Shown: positions 16,181 to 24,985, numbered from the stretch's first letter. The stretch is DNA of 64,000 bases from CAWHPS01 sp963831235 (GCA_963831235.1 CAWHPS010000042.1:38802-102801), one strand, 5' to 3'. Numbers and translations: made by a program. The notes: a model not told the origin generated them from the sequence alone.

Positions 16181-19100
16181 TCACTTAAGCATTACCATGC
16201 TTCTACTCAATATCCTGCTCCCGATGGTAAGGCGATAGACGTATATTCCTGCTGAGCAACCATTACCCAGCCCATCCTTGCCATCCCAAACCATGGAATA
16301 CCTGCCAGCTTTTGACACTGACTGTGACATGCTTTTGACAAGCTTGCCACGAATGTCGTAAATATGGATTGTCGCGGACTTTGCGGTAGAGACATCCTTT
16401 GCTGCCACGGAAAAGCGGATAGTTGTGACAGGGTTGAAGGGATTTGGCACATTGCCTTCAAGCGCGGTGACGATATCGGGATCGGTTGTTGTTTGTTCGA
16501 CAGCAATGTCTGATGAATCAAGCTGGATGTCAGCATGTTCCGTGGTGTCGCCTATAGTAACGGTAACGGGAAGGGCCGAAGCGAAGTCGCGGCCTGAGAA
16601 ATGGAATTTGTATGAAAGTGGTTGGCTGGAAGTTATATTTTGATAGGAAAGAAGAGCACCCACTTTATACTCTCCGGCGGGCAGACCTGGCATAATGAAA
16701 CGGCCCAGTGTTTTAGGATCGCTACGAAACACTGAACTTAAAGACATGGCAACACTGTCTTTAAACGCCATGGGTAAATCAATTTTTCCATTGTCATGCA
16801 GGGTTCTAAGCGTATCACCTTTGGTAGAGATGAAATAACCTGAAATTGCACCCCATCCACCGGACTTAAGATTGAAATCAATGGCTTCAATTTGATTCGC
16901 CCCAATTATTGATAGCTTTGTTGCTGCTGATGGAATAGAAGCATTTGGATAAAATTCCGCCCGATATCCAGGTACGGTATTATCCATTAGCGGAAAGTGT
17001 TGAATGCGGTACTTTCCATCCGGCAGTCCAGAAAGATGATAGTACCCATTCGAATCTGTATATGTCCAAAACAATAATCCCTTTTGATAAAACTCCCAGA
17101 AAGAGCCTTTACATTCTGGCAACGCAAGAAAATATTGACTTAAGAGGGGCTTCCCTGTTATGGAATCAGTTGCTCTTCCTGAAATGACACCACCTTCTTC
17201 CAGGGAGAAATTAATTCCGTCAATCACTTCTCCTGAGGCAATATTCAGCCTTGCCGCTTCATCAAAACCCTGTCCGTTTGGAAAAAACTTGGATTTGTAA
17301 CTTGAACTGTCCCAATGTTCAGGCCAATACAAAAAATCTTCTGCTTCAACGTGAACAATAAACTTGCCAGGATTAATACCACGTATTACATAAGGCCGAG
17401 TAGTAACAATACGCGGCACAGATAAATCATTATAAGAAAATGGCAAAGGTGGATAAGAATAACTCGCCAAAAGATTCCCTGCAGTATCATAAGTTGCAAC
17501 ACTATAACTCCTTGGAAGCGGCTTTCCATCTGCTGTAGAAATAATTCCACGGATTTCCCCTCCTACTATCATGGTAAAGTCAATTCCGTTAACCTGTTCT
17601 GCGCCATTTATAACCACAGGAGTCGCTTTTTCTTCATTAAAAACCTGATTGTAATAATAATAATTTATATAAGGGCTTGGGTCGAAACTGAAAGAAATAG
17701 ATAGTCCAATTGAATATGTAGCCGGTGGTAAGCCTTTAATAGTGTAAGGAATTGACGCAGATATAGGCTCTTCCTGGCTGATAAATTTATAAAGTCGGTA
17801 TATTATCTCACTGCTATAATCTGAAGTATTGATATTAATACTTAGATCACTTGGAAGAGGATGGTTATCCGATGTTCGGATGGTACCTGATATTGAACCC
17901 CCTTTAGTCAGTGAAAAATCGATATCTGACGCTGTGTCATTTTTACTCCGATTAAAATAGAGTGCCTCTTCAAAAGTCATCTTATTGCCATAATATTGGC
18001 CATAATAATTGGATGACGTGTCGTCCACACCGATACCTACGGTATAGCGCCCAGGCTCCAACCCACCAACTGTATAGGTTATGTCTTTTGTAGGGTTGGA
18101 AAAATACAAGCTGGTATTCTTAGTGTAATGGTACATGTCGGTGGTTGTGTCTGACCAAACATATATTTGCATCGAATTTGGTAAGGTACCTCCATCTACT
18201 GCTCTTATATGACCTTTTATGACAATTCCTGTTTCAAGATTGAAATTGATGGAGTCTCGGAACTGACCTTCTGTTAGAACAATTGTGTCAGCATTGTTGA
18301 AATCCGTTACATTATTGTAATATTGATTTTTAAGGTTTGAGCTATTATCCCAAATGTCAAACTTTATTTTATAGCTGCCTATAGGTATGCCTCTGATAAC
18401 AAAGGTTGTCTCTGCGGGGGTTTTATTATTCCATGTATATAACCAAAACTCTTTGGTATGCGGCCAATCAGATAAATTGCTGTCTGGAATTACCCAAACA
18501 GTAAAATTTTGGGGGAGCAAGCTGCCCGAAGGAGCTGTTATACGGCCTGTAATGGTTGCACCGCTATTAAGAATAAAATCGATATTGGAAATGGTCTGGC
18601 CACCCGAGACGGTAATTGAATCTGCGCTTTTATAGTCTTTTTTATCATTATAATATTCATTCAAAGCAAAATCACATTCAGTCCTGACCCGATAAGTACC
18701 GCGCAAGCCGGCAATTATATATTTCCCAAGAGAATCTGTCTGCCCGTACTTATATGGAGACCCATCAATATTTCTATCATTTACTTTTCTTTCTACAAGC
18801 ACACGCACATTTTTCAAGGCATAGCCTTGTGCATCTTTGACTTCACCTTTAATAGTGCCCCCCAATAACAATACAAAACCAATTGTGTCTCTATTCTGGT
18901 TCAGGTGCACTGCTTCGCCATTACCAAAATCGAAACTACTTTTATAAAACATCCGACAATATTTATCATTAAGATCCTGTATGCGAATAAAATAATCTCC
19001 TGAATCCAACAAAAAAGAATACCTGTAACTCTTTACATTGCCACTTGGATAAAATATTTCTGAATCAAACCATTCTCCTTTGGTTGTATAAACGGTAAAG

Positions 19101-19426
19101 TACAAAGAAGGCACATATCCCCCATCCTCTGTCGTCACCGTCCCACTGAGTGTAAACTGTGTTCCACCAGCTGCGGCCTTCATAAGCCTCGGCTTTGCCA
19201 ATTTGCCAGCCAGAATGTCTTCCCGTTCCTGCTGCATCTTTCTTTCAAGGGCCATGCGCTCATTCAGCGCATTCTGCTCCATCTGACGGGTGCGGGTCTG
19301 ATTTTCAATGGCCCGCTTATGGAAAATGGAGTCCCTGACGGCACGGTCTCTGCCCGGTCGCTGGAATGGGTTTGACATGGGAAAGGCCATGACAGCCAAA
19401 AGCAGTGTAATGAGCATTGTTTTCAT
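16181..19426 (-). CDS. Large secreted protein with eight carboxypeptidase-regulatory-like repeats and a FlgD/type IX-like C-terminal sorting domain
   Basis: 1081 residues with a signal peptide (MKTMLITLLLAVMAFP). After an Arg/Glu/Met-rich segment (25-70) come about eight 95-130-residue beta-sandwich repeats. Each opens with a G-G-I-G-I-T-DG-PL pattern, for example GGTIKGEVKDAQGYAL, GATITGRITAPSGSLL, GGSISGTIRTSDNHPL and GGEIRGIISTADGKPL, and closes with INFSLE-GG. These resemble CarboxypepD_reg/SpaA-like modules. The last 85 residues (PNPFNPVTTIRF, IYDIRGKLVKSM, WDGKDGLGNGCSAGIYVYRL) are the FlgD-like Ig / type IX-type sorting domain common in FCB bacteria. It is probably exported and attached to the cell surface. 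No catalytic domain is apparent; a role in adhesion or carbohydrate binding is a guess. Confidence 0.82.
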   Translation of the reverse strand: MKTMLITLLLAVMAFPMSNPFQRPGRDRAVRDSIFHKRAIENQTRTRQMEQNALNERMALERKMQQEREDILAGKLAKPRLMKAAAGGTQFTLSGTVTTEDGGYVPSLYFTVYTTKGEWFDSEIFYPSGNVKSYRYSFLLDSGDYFIRIQDLNDKYCRMFYKSSFDFGNGEAVHLNQNRDTIGFVLLLGGTIKGEVKDAQGYALKNVRVLVERKVNDRNIDGSPYKYGQTDSLGKYIIAGLRGTYRVRTECDFALNEYYNDKKDYKSADSITVSGGQTISNIDFILNSGATITGRITAPSGSLLPQNFTVWVIPDSNLSDWPHTKEFWLYTWNNKTPAETTFVIRGIPIGSYKIKFDIWDNSSNLKNQYYNNVTDFNNADTIVLTEGQFRDSINFNLETGIVIKGHIRAVDGGTLPNSMQIYVWSDTTTDMYHYTKNTSLYFSNPTKDITYTVGGLEPGRYTVGIGVDDTSSNYYGQYYGNKMTFEEALYFNRSKNDTASDIDFSLTKGGSISGTIRTSDNHPLPSDLSININTSDYSSEIIYRLYKFISQEEPISASIPYTIKGLPPATYSIGLSISFSFDPSPYINYYYYNQVFNEEKATPVVINGAEQVNGIDFTMIVGGEIRGIISTADGKPLPRSYSVATYDTAGNLLASYSYPPLPFSYNDLSVPRIVTTRPYVIRGINPGKFIVHVEAEDFLYWPEHWDSSSYKSKFFPNGQGFDEAARLNIASGEVIDGINFSLEEGGVISGRATDSITGKPLLSQYFLALPECKGSFWEFYQKGLLFWTYTDSNGYYHLSGLPDGKYRIQHFPLMDNTVPGYRAEFYPNASIPSAATKLSIIGANQIEAIDFNLKSGGWGAISGYFISTKGDTLRTLHDNGKIDLPMAFKDSVAMSLSSVFRSDPKTLGRFIMPGLPAGEYKVGALLSYQNITSSQPLSYKFHFSGRDFASALPVTVTIGDTTEHADIQLDSSDIAVEQTTTDPDIVTALEGNVPNPFNPVTTIRFSVAAKDVSTAKSATIHIYDIRGKLVKSMSQSVSKAGRYSMVWDGKDGLGNGCSAGIYVYRLTIGSRILSRSMVMLK

Positions 19427-19528
19427 TGTGATTTCTCCTTTATTGCGTTAATGTTTTTTATTCCGTTCATAGTATTGGATGCAGGAAGAGTGGGTTTTGT
19501 GCAAGAGCCCTCACCCCCCGACAACGCC

Positions 19529-19741
19529 GTTGATTTAAGGTTGACATGTGGCATACAGACAAATTGAAGAAACTACTCTCTTGCGGGTGACCCATCCCCC
19601 TTTCCCCCTTCCCTACGAGTAAGGAAGGGGGTAGTTCGTTTTGTTCCCCTCCCTACTCGTAGGGAGGGGAAAGAAGGGGTGGGTCACCCGTCAACAACCC
19701 GGATTTTTCAGCTATTTAGCATCAGTCAATTTTAAATCAAC
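19529..19741. repeat. C-rich paired-hairpin element, class 1, empty copy (element A)
   Basis: The core runs from GGGTGACCC (19585-19593) to GGGTCACCC (19681-19689) and encloses two hairpins: CCCCCTTCC/GGAAGGGGG around TACGAGTA (19604-19631) and CCCCTCCCTAC/GTAGGGAGGGG (19646-19669). Outer arms extend to GTTGATTTAAGG on the left (19529) and its inverted counterpart TTAAATCAAC on the right (ending 19741). The right arm supplies the stop codon of the adjacent DUF559 gene (Q-L-I-stop from CAGTTGATTTAA). Related copies are at 20204-20320 and 22740-22975. Confidence 0.85.
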
Positions 19742-20169
19742 TGCACTACTCCCCTTCCTCCCTTCTCTGCTCGTAGGGAAGAGGGCTCTGGATTGTTAAA
19801 AAAGTCATCCAAGAGAGCAATAACCTTAGGTTTATCCTTGACATCTTCGTTACTTAAGCGAATTATCTTGAACCCTTTTGTAACAAGTATTTCTTCACGT
19901 AATTTATCATATTCTTTCTGCTTTTCATGAACTCCACCATCAACTTCCAAAACAAGACTCGCTTCAGGACAATAGAAATCAACAATAAAAAAATGACTAT
20001 TTCCCTTCTTTATATATTCAAATACATACTGCCTTAAGAATCTTTTACCAGCTATATTTTTGTTTCTTATTATCCGCCAAACTGCTTTTTCTCCAGGTGT
20101 CTGATGTTTACGTAATTCTCTTGCATACAATTTAGCGGCTTCATATTTCCCATATAAGGATTTTTTCAT
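19732..20169 (-). CDS. DUF559 PD-(D/E)XK nuclease-like protein inside palindromic element
   Basis: 145 residues of the DUF559 family, which belongs to the Vsr-like restriction-endonuclease fold. Seen: TPGEKAVWRIIRNKNIAGKRFLRQY at the N-terminus, then the probable active site DFYCPEASLVLEVDGGVHEKQ (Asp, and Glu-x-Asp) and GFKIIRLSNEDV. The C-terminal 25 residues (PEPSSLRAEKGGRGVV) are encoded by a degenerate hairpin of the surrounding repeat and end inside the arm of element A. I took the ATG at 20169 over an upstream TTG. A second DUF559 gene at 58413 sits in a related element. Nuclease activity is inferred from the fold, the biological role is unknown. Confidence 0.8.
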   Translation of the reverse strand: MKKSLYGKYEAAKLYARELRKHQTPGEKAVWRIIRNKNIAGKRFLRQYVFEYIKKGNSHFFIVDFYCPEASLVLEVDGGVHEKQKEYDKLREEILVTKGFKIIRLSNEDVKDKPKVIALLDDFFNNPEPSSLRAEKGGRGVVQLI

Positions 20170-20203
20170 AGCCAATTTGCCATATTTTTTAAACTGTCTT
20201 TCT

Positions 20204-20320
20204 CCCCCTTCCCTACTCGTAGGGAAGGGGGTTGGGGGGATGGGTCACCCGCAAGAGAGCAGAACTCTTCAGCTTTACCTGTTGGTTTGTCATATATCAA
20301 TCTTAAGTTAACGACATTGG
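20204..20320. repeat. C-rich hairpin and arm, class 1, right end of the DUF559-bearing element (element C)
   Basis: A 28-nt hairpin (CCCCCTTCCCTAC / GTAGGGAAGGGGG, 20204-20231) followed by GGGTCACCCGCAAGAGAG (20242-20259), the inverted copy of CTCTCTTGCGGGTGACCC at 19576-19593. With element A these arms bracket the DUF559 gene as inverted repeats of at least 25 bp. The arm continues to about CTTAAGTTAAC (20302-20312). Confidence 0.8.
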
Positions 20321-20349
20321 GGCACCCGCAAGGAGTCCGGATTTCCCTT

Positions 20350-21927
20350 TTAAAACCTCATCCCCACCGTAACACTCCACGGTGAGCGCAGATAATAATC
20401 CGCGCTCCCATCTGTTTTCGTTGACAAATATACCCCACTCGACCACTGTCCGATAATTGACAGTGACCACGGGAGATTGACCTGCACGCCCGCCGTGCCG
20501 AAAAAACCCACAACATGCGCCCATACAACCGGGATGGGCGGATAACCCCCGCGCAAGATTTCATCTTCCTGATAACGGACCGCTTCCTGGCGGATAAATA
20601 GCGCCCTGCCTGATATGCCGCCAAAGAGCCGGTACCTGGTACTGTTGCGAAATGCATAACGGGCTTCCATAAACGGAGCAATTGTGTTTCTACGAATTTC
20701 AAGAAAGCGGCCCTCGGAACGCTCATTGCCATAGCCGACACCAGAAAGAATTGAGACACGATTCTGCGTATATTGATAAACAGCTTCGTAAAGTGTCATA
20801 GTTTCACTTTTCCTTGGAAAGGAGCTTTGTTGTGTCACGCGAAAACCTGAAAAAGAGGGCTGATATCTTATGTTGTCGAATCCTTTTGCGGCAAGCACAT
20901 CAAGCGGATACGGTTTGAGGGAGGATTGCATAACCACGGTTTCCCCGCCCCAGGTAAGATCAAAATTCCCAAGATATACCGTGGATGTCGTGGTCTTTTG
21001 TACCACATAAACCTCATTTGAGAGAGCGAGTGTCACCTCCTGGCCGTTTGCTATAAAAACCTCTGCCACTTTGGATCTAGAGGCTGCATTTACCACAGCG
21101 TAAACGCCATCCTTGAGACCTCTGAATTGAAGAAATGCTTTACCGTGATCAAGGCGGGTCAAGACAACATTTTCCGTACCATGAATATCAAAGTCAAATG
21201 ATGGGTTCTGGCTGAAATTCTTGATACGCTCTCCCCTCTTGAGTGTATTAATTCTCGCAAAGGTGTATGCCTCCCAGAGTGTAATCCTGCGGTCATTATC
21301 CATATCCGCAGCACCCAATAACCCTGATACAAAATAATGTGTGAACAGAGAACCGGAAAGGTCCCGTGATTCATGGGAAAGTTCTCCTGCAGAACTGGAT
21401 GTTATTATGGCGGAGCCACGTACTTTAAGGGCATTATCCATTCTGATATTATATGGTTTGGCAAGGGCCCCGCCCTTGTTCACAAGAAGCGCACCGCTGT
21501 AACAGGCATCCGCAATCATTATTTTAAGATCAGCTTGCATGGAATCAAAATATTCGCGGATAAAAGCAACAGAAAGCTCCTGTCCGTTCAAGTGAAAAGC
21601 ATTATCACTGCCGTGGCCGGAAAAATACAGGATGACCTCGACCTCAGAGCCATTGCGCTTTATTTCTTTTACACGGCCTGAAATTTCCTGAAACGCGGCT
21701 TCAACCTGTTCGCGCGACTTGTTGAGATAAAGATAGCTTCTGCCCTTTTCAATATCACCGAGTGAGAGCAGGACATTATAGACTTTCTCTGCATCGTCCG
21801 CAGCAAACTTTAGCGGTTCTTCATCAGAAAGCCCCACGTTATTGCCAATTACAAGAGCAATCTTCTCGACTGTTGCAAACAGCATTACTGATAACATCAT
21901 TATAAATAGAAGGACTTTTAGCAGCAT
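20350..21927 (-). CDS. Caspase-like (C14) protease fused to an outer-membrane beta-barrel
   Basis: 525 residues from the ATG at 21927, one base after the anti-sigma stop; the longer frame from 21984 would bury the signal peptide. Order: signal peptide (1-18), caspase/metacaspase p20 domain (22-240) with IALVIGNN, the dyad His105 in YFSGHGSD and Cys142 in IADACYSGA, and SSSAGELSHES; a linker; then from about 420 amphipathic strands ending SVTVGMRF, typical of an outer-membrane barrel with a C-terminal Phe. So a periplasmic caspase domain may be anchored by its own barrel. It is the last gene of a lipoprotein - ECF sigma - anti-sigma - caspase operon. A function in cleaving the anti-sigma or in stress-induced proteolysis is inference. 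Confidence 0.85.
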   Translation of the reverse strand: MLLKVLLFIMMLSVMLFATVEKIALVIGNNVGLSDEEPLKFAADDAEKVYNVLLSLGDIEKGRSYLYLNKSREQVEAAFQEISGRVKEIKRNGSEVEVILYFSGHGSDNAFHLNGQELSVAFIREYFDSMQADLKIMIADACYSGALLVNKGGALAKPYNIRMDNALKVRGSAIITSSSAGELSHESRDLSGSLFTHYFVSGLLGAADMDNDRRITLWEAYTFARINTLKRGERIKNFSQNPSFDFDIHGTENVVLTRLDHGKAFLQFRGLKDGVYAVVNAASRSKVAEVFIANGQEVTLALSNEVYVVQKTTTSTVYLGNFDLTWGGETVVMQSSLKPYPLDVLAAKGFDNIRYQPSFSGFRVTQQSSFPRKSETMTLYEAVYQYTQNRVSILSGVGYGNERSEGRFLEIRRNTIAPFMEARYAFRNSTRYRLFGGISGRALFIRQEAVRYQEDEILRGGYPPIPVVWAHVVGFFGTAGVQVNLPWSLSIIGQWSSGVYLSTKTDGSADYYLRSPWSVTVGMRF

Positions 21928-21928
21928 A

Positions 21929-22717
21929 TCAGTTGACAGGAATGCTTCCTTTCTGGTTTTGCAGGGTAAACACACGGATCTCATTTCCAGACTTCAAAGA
22001 TTTTCCATCCAAATGTTGCTGAATCAGTGTTTTTGCATCTGTGAAAGAAATGAATGCTTTGGAAAGCACAATATATATGGTTTCAGTCTGCCACTCGCTG
22101 TTCAGGACAATGCTGCTCGGTAAAAGATCACACATTGTACTTCCAAGTGCAGGCATTGCTGTATCGCTTTTCGGCATATAACGCTCAATTGGCTTGTTGT
22201 CATCAATAAAAAGCACCTGATAAAAATATGGTTCAGCACTGACTATGCCCAATTGAAGCGTATCTCCCGGCCTGACAGGAATTGCAGCCTCATGACTTTC
22301 CACAGAACCACCATTCACCCAAAGGCGAACCTTTGCTTCACCTTTTACGGATAGATCCGGTGTGTTCACAGGATGCTGCTGAAAGAAAATCGTGCCTGTC
22401 ACAAGCAATGCCAGAGTAACAACAACCAAAGCAGGACGGGGCGAAAATAGAAAGGCAAAGAACTCCTGAATAGCCGAGATAAATGTCCCACGCTCCATTT
22501 CCTGTTGCGGCCGGCTTACCTTATCAAGTGATTCAAAGGTGGGGAACTGTTTCAGAAACAGGTCCGCCTTTGCGGGTGCCTCTTTCAAATAAGCGGCGCA
22601 TTGTTGGCAGGAATCAATATGCTGTTTTATTTCCGGTTCATTGGAAAGTTTCAGATCCCCTGAAAGCAAAGCTTCCAGTTTCAGGATTGGAATGTGAACT
22701 TTTGGTTTGATGTTCAT
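21929..22717 (-). CDS. Membrane anti-sigma factor with zinc-finger-like N-terminus and DUF4384-like C-terminus
   Basis: 262 residues. The cytoplasmic N-terminus has a zf-HC2-type anti-sigma motif (HIDSCQQC, His-x3-Cys-x2-Cys, about 32-39) after LEALLSGDL. One membrane span lies at about 97-115 (ALVVVTLALLVTGTIFF). The periplasmic domain (GEAKVRLWVNGG, VRPGDTLQLGIVSAEPYFYQVLFID) has the pattern of DUF4384-like beta domains that often accompany caspase domains. It follows the ECF sigma gene, separated by a palindromic element (22740-22975), and precedes the caspase gene by one base. It most likely holds the ECF sigma inactive until a periplasmic signal arrives. Confidence 0.75.
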   Translation of the reverse strand: MNIKPKVHIPILKLEALLSGDLKLSNEPEIKQHIDSCQQCAAYLKEAPAKADLFLKQFPTFESLDKVSRPQQEMERGTFISAIQEFFAFLFSPRPALVVVTLALLVTGTIFFQQHPVNTPDLSVKGEAKVRLWVNGGSVESHEAAIPVRPGDTLQLGIVSAEPYFYQVLFIDDNKPIERYMPKSDTAMPALGSTMCDLLPSSIVLNSEWQTETIYIVLSKAFISFTDAKTLIQQHLDGKSLKSGNEIRVFTLQNQKGSIPVN

Positions 22718-22739
22718 AGGGCCATCCTTTCACTATCAG

Positions 22740-22975
22740 CCAATGTTGTTGATTTAGATTTGACGAATGCGAAATGGCTGGAAGATTTCGGGTTGCTTAC
22801 GGGTGACCCACCCCTTCTGTCCCCTCCCTACGAGTAGGGAGGGGAACAATAACGTACTAGTCAAGAACGTATTAACCCCCTTCCTTACTTGTAGGGAAGG
22901 GGGAAAGGGGGATGGGTCACCCACAAGAGAGCAAAATATTGCCATTTTATCTCTAATGTTTATCATTTGTCAATC
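22740..22975. repeat. C-rich paired-hairpin element, class 1, empty copy between ECF sigma and anti-sigma genes (element D)
   Basis: The core runs from GGGTGACCC (22801-22809) to GGGTCACCC (22914-22922), with hairpins CCCCTCCCTACGAGTAGGGAGGGG-like at 22821-22844 and CCCCCTTCC/GGAAGGGGG at 22876-22903. The left arm (GTTGATTTAGATTTGAC from 22747) matches the right arm of element A in inverted form over about 65 bp. The right arm reaches the ECF sigma stop codon at 22970. No ORF is inside. Confidence 0.82.
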
Positions 22976-23452
22976 TTCCTCCAAACTCAACCCTTTTTCC
23001 CTTACCATCGCCTGGAACGTTTCAAGTCTATTGTTCAGCGTACGCCTGGAAATCTTGAGAAGTTCCGCTGCTTCCTCCTGTTTCATTCCTTCATAGTAAA
23101 GCAGCAGCACTGTTTTCTTTACCATTTCATCGCACCCTTCAAATATGTTTTTCAATAACAGCTTTGTTTCAAGATGCCCGCTCCCATCCTCAATCGAAAA
23201 GGCCTCGGTGAGCCATTCATCATCAAGCCGTGTTTCGCGTTTCCGCTTCCTGATAAGCTGAAGACACTCGTTAACTGTAATCCGGTAAATCCATGTGAAC
23301 ATATCGCAATCTCCCCGGAACTTATCATGTTGTTCATTTACCTTTATGAACACATTGTGAACCATGTCCTGTGCATCCTCATGCACGTTTACATATCGAA
23401 GACATATTCGATATACCGAACCGCCGTATCGACGGTACAAATCCTCGGTCAA
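22970..23452 (-). CDS. ECF-family RNA polymerase sigma factor
   Basis: 160 residues. Region 2 contains VHEDAQDMVHNVFIKVNE and FTWIYRITVNECLQLIRKRKR; region 4 has the HTH YEGMKQEEAAELLKISRRTLNNRLE. No region 1 or 3, as expected for ECF. The start overlaps the lipoprotein gene stop by four bases (ATGA), so these are coupled. The next gene encodes a zinc-finger anti-sigma. The regulon is likely to include its own operon, but no promoter motif could be assigned. Confidence 0.93.
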   Translation of the reverse strand: MTEDLYRRYGGSVYRICLRYVNVHEDAQDMVHNVFIKVNEQHDKFRGDCDMFTWIYRITVNECLQLIRKRKRETRLDDEWLTEAFSIEDGSGHLETKLLLKNIFEGCDEMVKKTVLLLYYEGMKQEEAAELLKISRRTLNNRLETFQAMVREKGLSLEED

Positions 23453-24699
23453 AAGCCATCCCTTTCTTTGTACATTCGAGTACCGGAACTCGCAGAAAAA
23501 TTAAGCCGGGAATTGGACAGGCCGAAAGGCCAGGGTATATGGTGCCCCGGGTCTTTATATGCGCTCCAAACAGTATCGACGCCCCCGGTATTCCGGAATG
23601 CGGCACTTTCAATTGCATAACCCCTGTATGAGCATGGATTGGGAACATTAAGCTTCTGGGAAGAAATAAACCTGAAAGATCCACTCACCATGTCTGGATA
23701 AACATCATCCCACCCTTGTGCAAACAGATCATTCTGCGCAATGTAATAATAATAGAGATCACTTTTAACCGATTCCTCGCGAAAATAATCAGCCGCTTCT
23801 TTACGGTAACGCGCAAGTGAAATGGAATCCCAACATAACATACTCCCCTGCCATTGAGTGACAAAATCGTAAAAGGCCTTGAATTTCTGCGGATAGTAGT
23901 GGGCATCGGCAATTGACTTGGTTTGCGGGGGAAGGTAATAGCCGCCGCTTCCTGTCTGGAAAAAGAACACGGGTTTAAGATCGTTTGTTGAATCAGTCCA
24001 AAGTGTTATTTTTTCTCCAGGGTCCTGCGCTTCGAGCCCTGCGAATTTGGTATTGAACCGGCCACCGGAAAGTAGCGCAGGGTTGAACCGAGTCAGGGAA
24101 TAGCCTTTCGCAAGCCCAATCCATCGGTCCTCTGGATTATGAAACATTCTGGCATAAGTCTCGCGCGCATCGAGAAATGATTCATCTTCAACATAAACAA
24201 GCAATCTGTCAACCGATATCGCGACCACAGTGTCGAATCCCGGCAGCGAGTTTCCATCTTTCGAGGCCATGTCAAGTTGCCCGTTACTATTGCGGTCATC
24301 AAACAAAATAAGACTGCCTAGAAAAAGACGCACCCTCTTGCCGTCAGGCATGGTGACCGTGGTAAGAAGCGTGTCTGAAGGCACCTTAAAAAATGCAGCA
24401 ATAAAATTAAGCGGGAATGAACCTCGAAACGAATCCGAACAGAGGAGCGGATAAGTGTTGTGCCATGCCATAAGGGTGCTGTCGAAAGAGGAGGATGAAC
24501 CATTGTAAGCAAGCGGAAGAAAGCCTATGCGGGGATTTGTCATTGAACTCATGATTGTACTGCTTTGCTGCCCCTGAACCTTCCCGCGTACGGTCAACAG
24601 AGGGGTTTCAGCAAAGAAATCATCAGGGTTCAGAAGTGGGTATCGTTCTGAACAGGATATAAAGAAAAAGGCAAAAAGAAGAATGCGCATAAAAATCAT
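23449..24699 (-). CDS. Large lipoprotein of unknown function
   Basis: 416 residues with a lipoprotein signal (MRILLFAFFFISCSER, lipobox FISC), so probably anchored in the outer membrane. The mature part has no recognised domain; it contains a calcium-loop-like DDRNSNGQLD (about 143-152) near GFDTVVAISVD, and a C-terminus rich in Trp/Tyr (YYYYIAQNDLFAQGWDDVYPD). The frame starts at 24699; Met at 24690 gives the tidier signal peptide. First gene of the ECF sigma - anti-sigma - caspase operon, with a four-base overlap to the sigma gene, so it is likely part of the same signalling system. Confidence 0.7.
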   Translation of the reverse strand: MIFMRILLFAFFFISCSERYPLLNPDDFFAETPLLTVRGKVQGQQSSTIMSSMTNPRIGFLPLAYNGSSSSFDSTLMAWHNTYPLLCSDSFRGSFPLNFIAAFFKVPSDTLLTTVTMPDGKRVRLFLGSLILFDDRNSNGQLDMASKDGNSLPGFDTVVAISVDRLLVYVEDESFLDARETYARMFHNPEDRWIGLAKGYSLTRFNPALLSGGRFNTKFAGLEAQDPGEKITLWTDSTNDLKPVFFFQTGSGGYYLPPQTKSIADAHYYPQKFKAFYDFVTQWQGSMLCWDSISLARYRKEAADYFREESVKSDLYYYYIAQNDLFAQGWDDVYPDMVSGSFRFISSQKLNVPNPCSYRGYAIESAAFRNTGGVDTVWSAYKDPGHHIPWPFGLSNSRLNFSASSGTRMYKERDGF

Positions 24700-24837
24700 A
24701 ATAAAGGAAAATACTTCCTTCCTTACCCTGTGATAAAGAAAATCATGGACTTGGCACGGGAACTGTCAAACCTTATAATAATTAGATGCATAACTCCCTT
24801 TTATTGTGCATCATAAACATTACAAACAACAAATCAT

Positions 24838-24864
24838 TAAAGTTTTCCTGGATTCATCCGATAT
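24838..24864 (+). promoter_or_regulatory. Sigma28 (FliA-type) flagellar promoter
   Basis: TAAAGTTT (24838-24845), 11-bp spacer, TCCGATAT (24857-24864). This is nearly identical to the sigma28 consensus TAAAGTTT-N11-GCCGATAA, and it lies about 120 bp before the flagellin ATG. Confidence 0.85.
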
Positions 24865-24985
24865 TGTAACGGGATATATTTTTTTAAATCCAAAAGGGAA
24901 AGGAGGCGCCGGCAATAAGGGAAATTGCCTTCGTTTTTAAACAAAAAAAAGGATTTTAAACATTAAGTAACAGGGAGGTTACACA

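Noticed and set aside
19585..22922. Regular repeats that could be read as a CRISPR array
   Set aside because: The repeats are palindromic pairs in inverted orientation spread over separate gaps, with no regular spacers and no cas genes.
24700..24837. Possible second promoter before flagellin
   Set aside because: AT-rich with no well-spaced hexamers; the sigma28 site alone explains expression.
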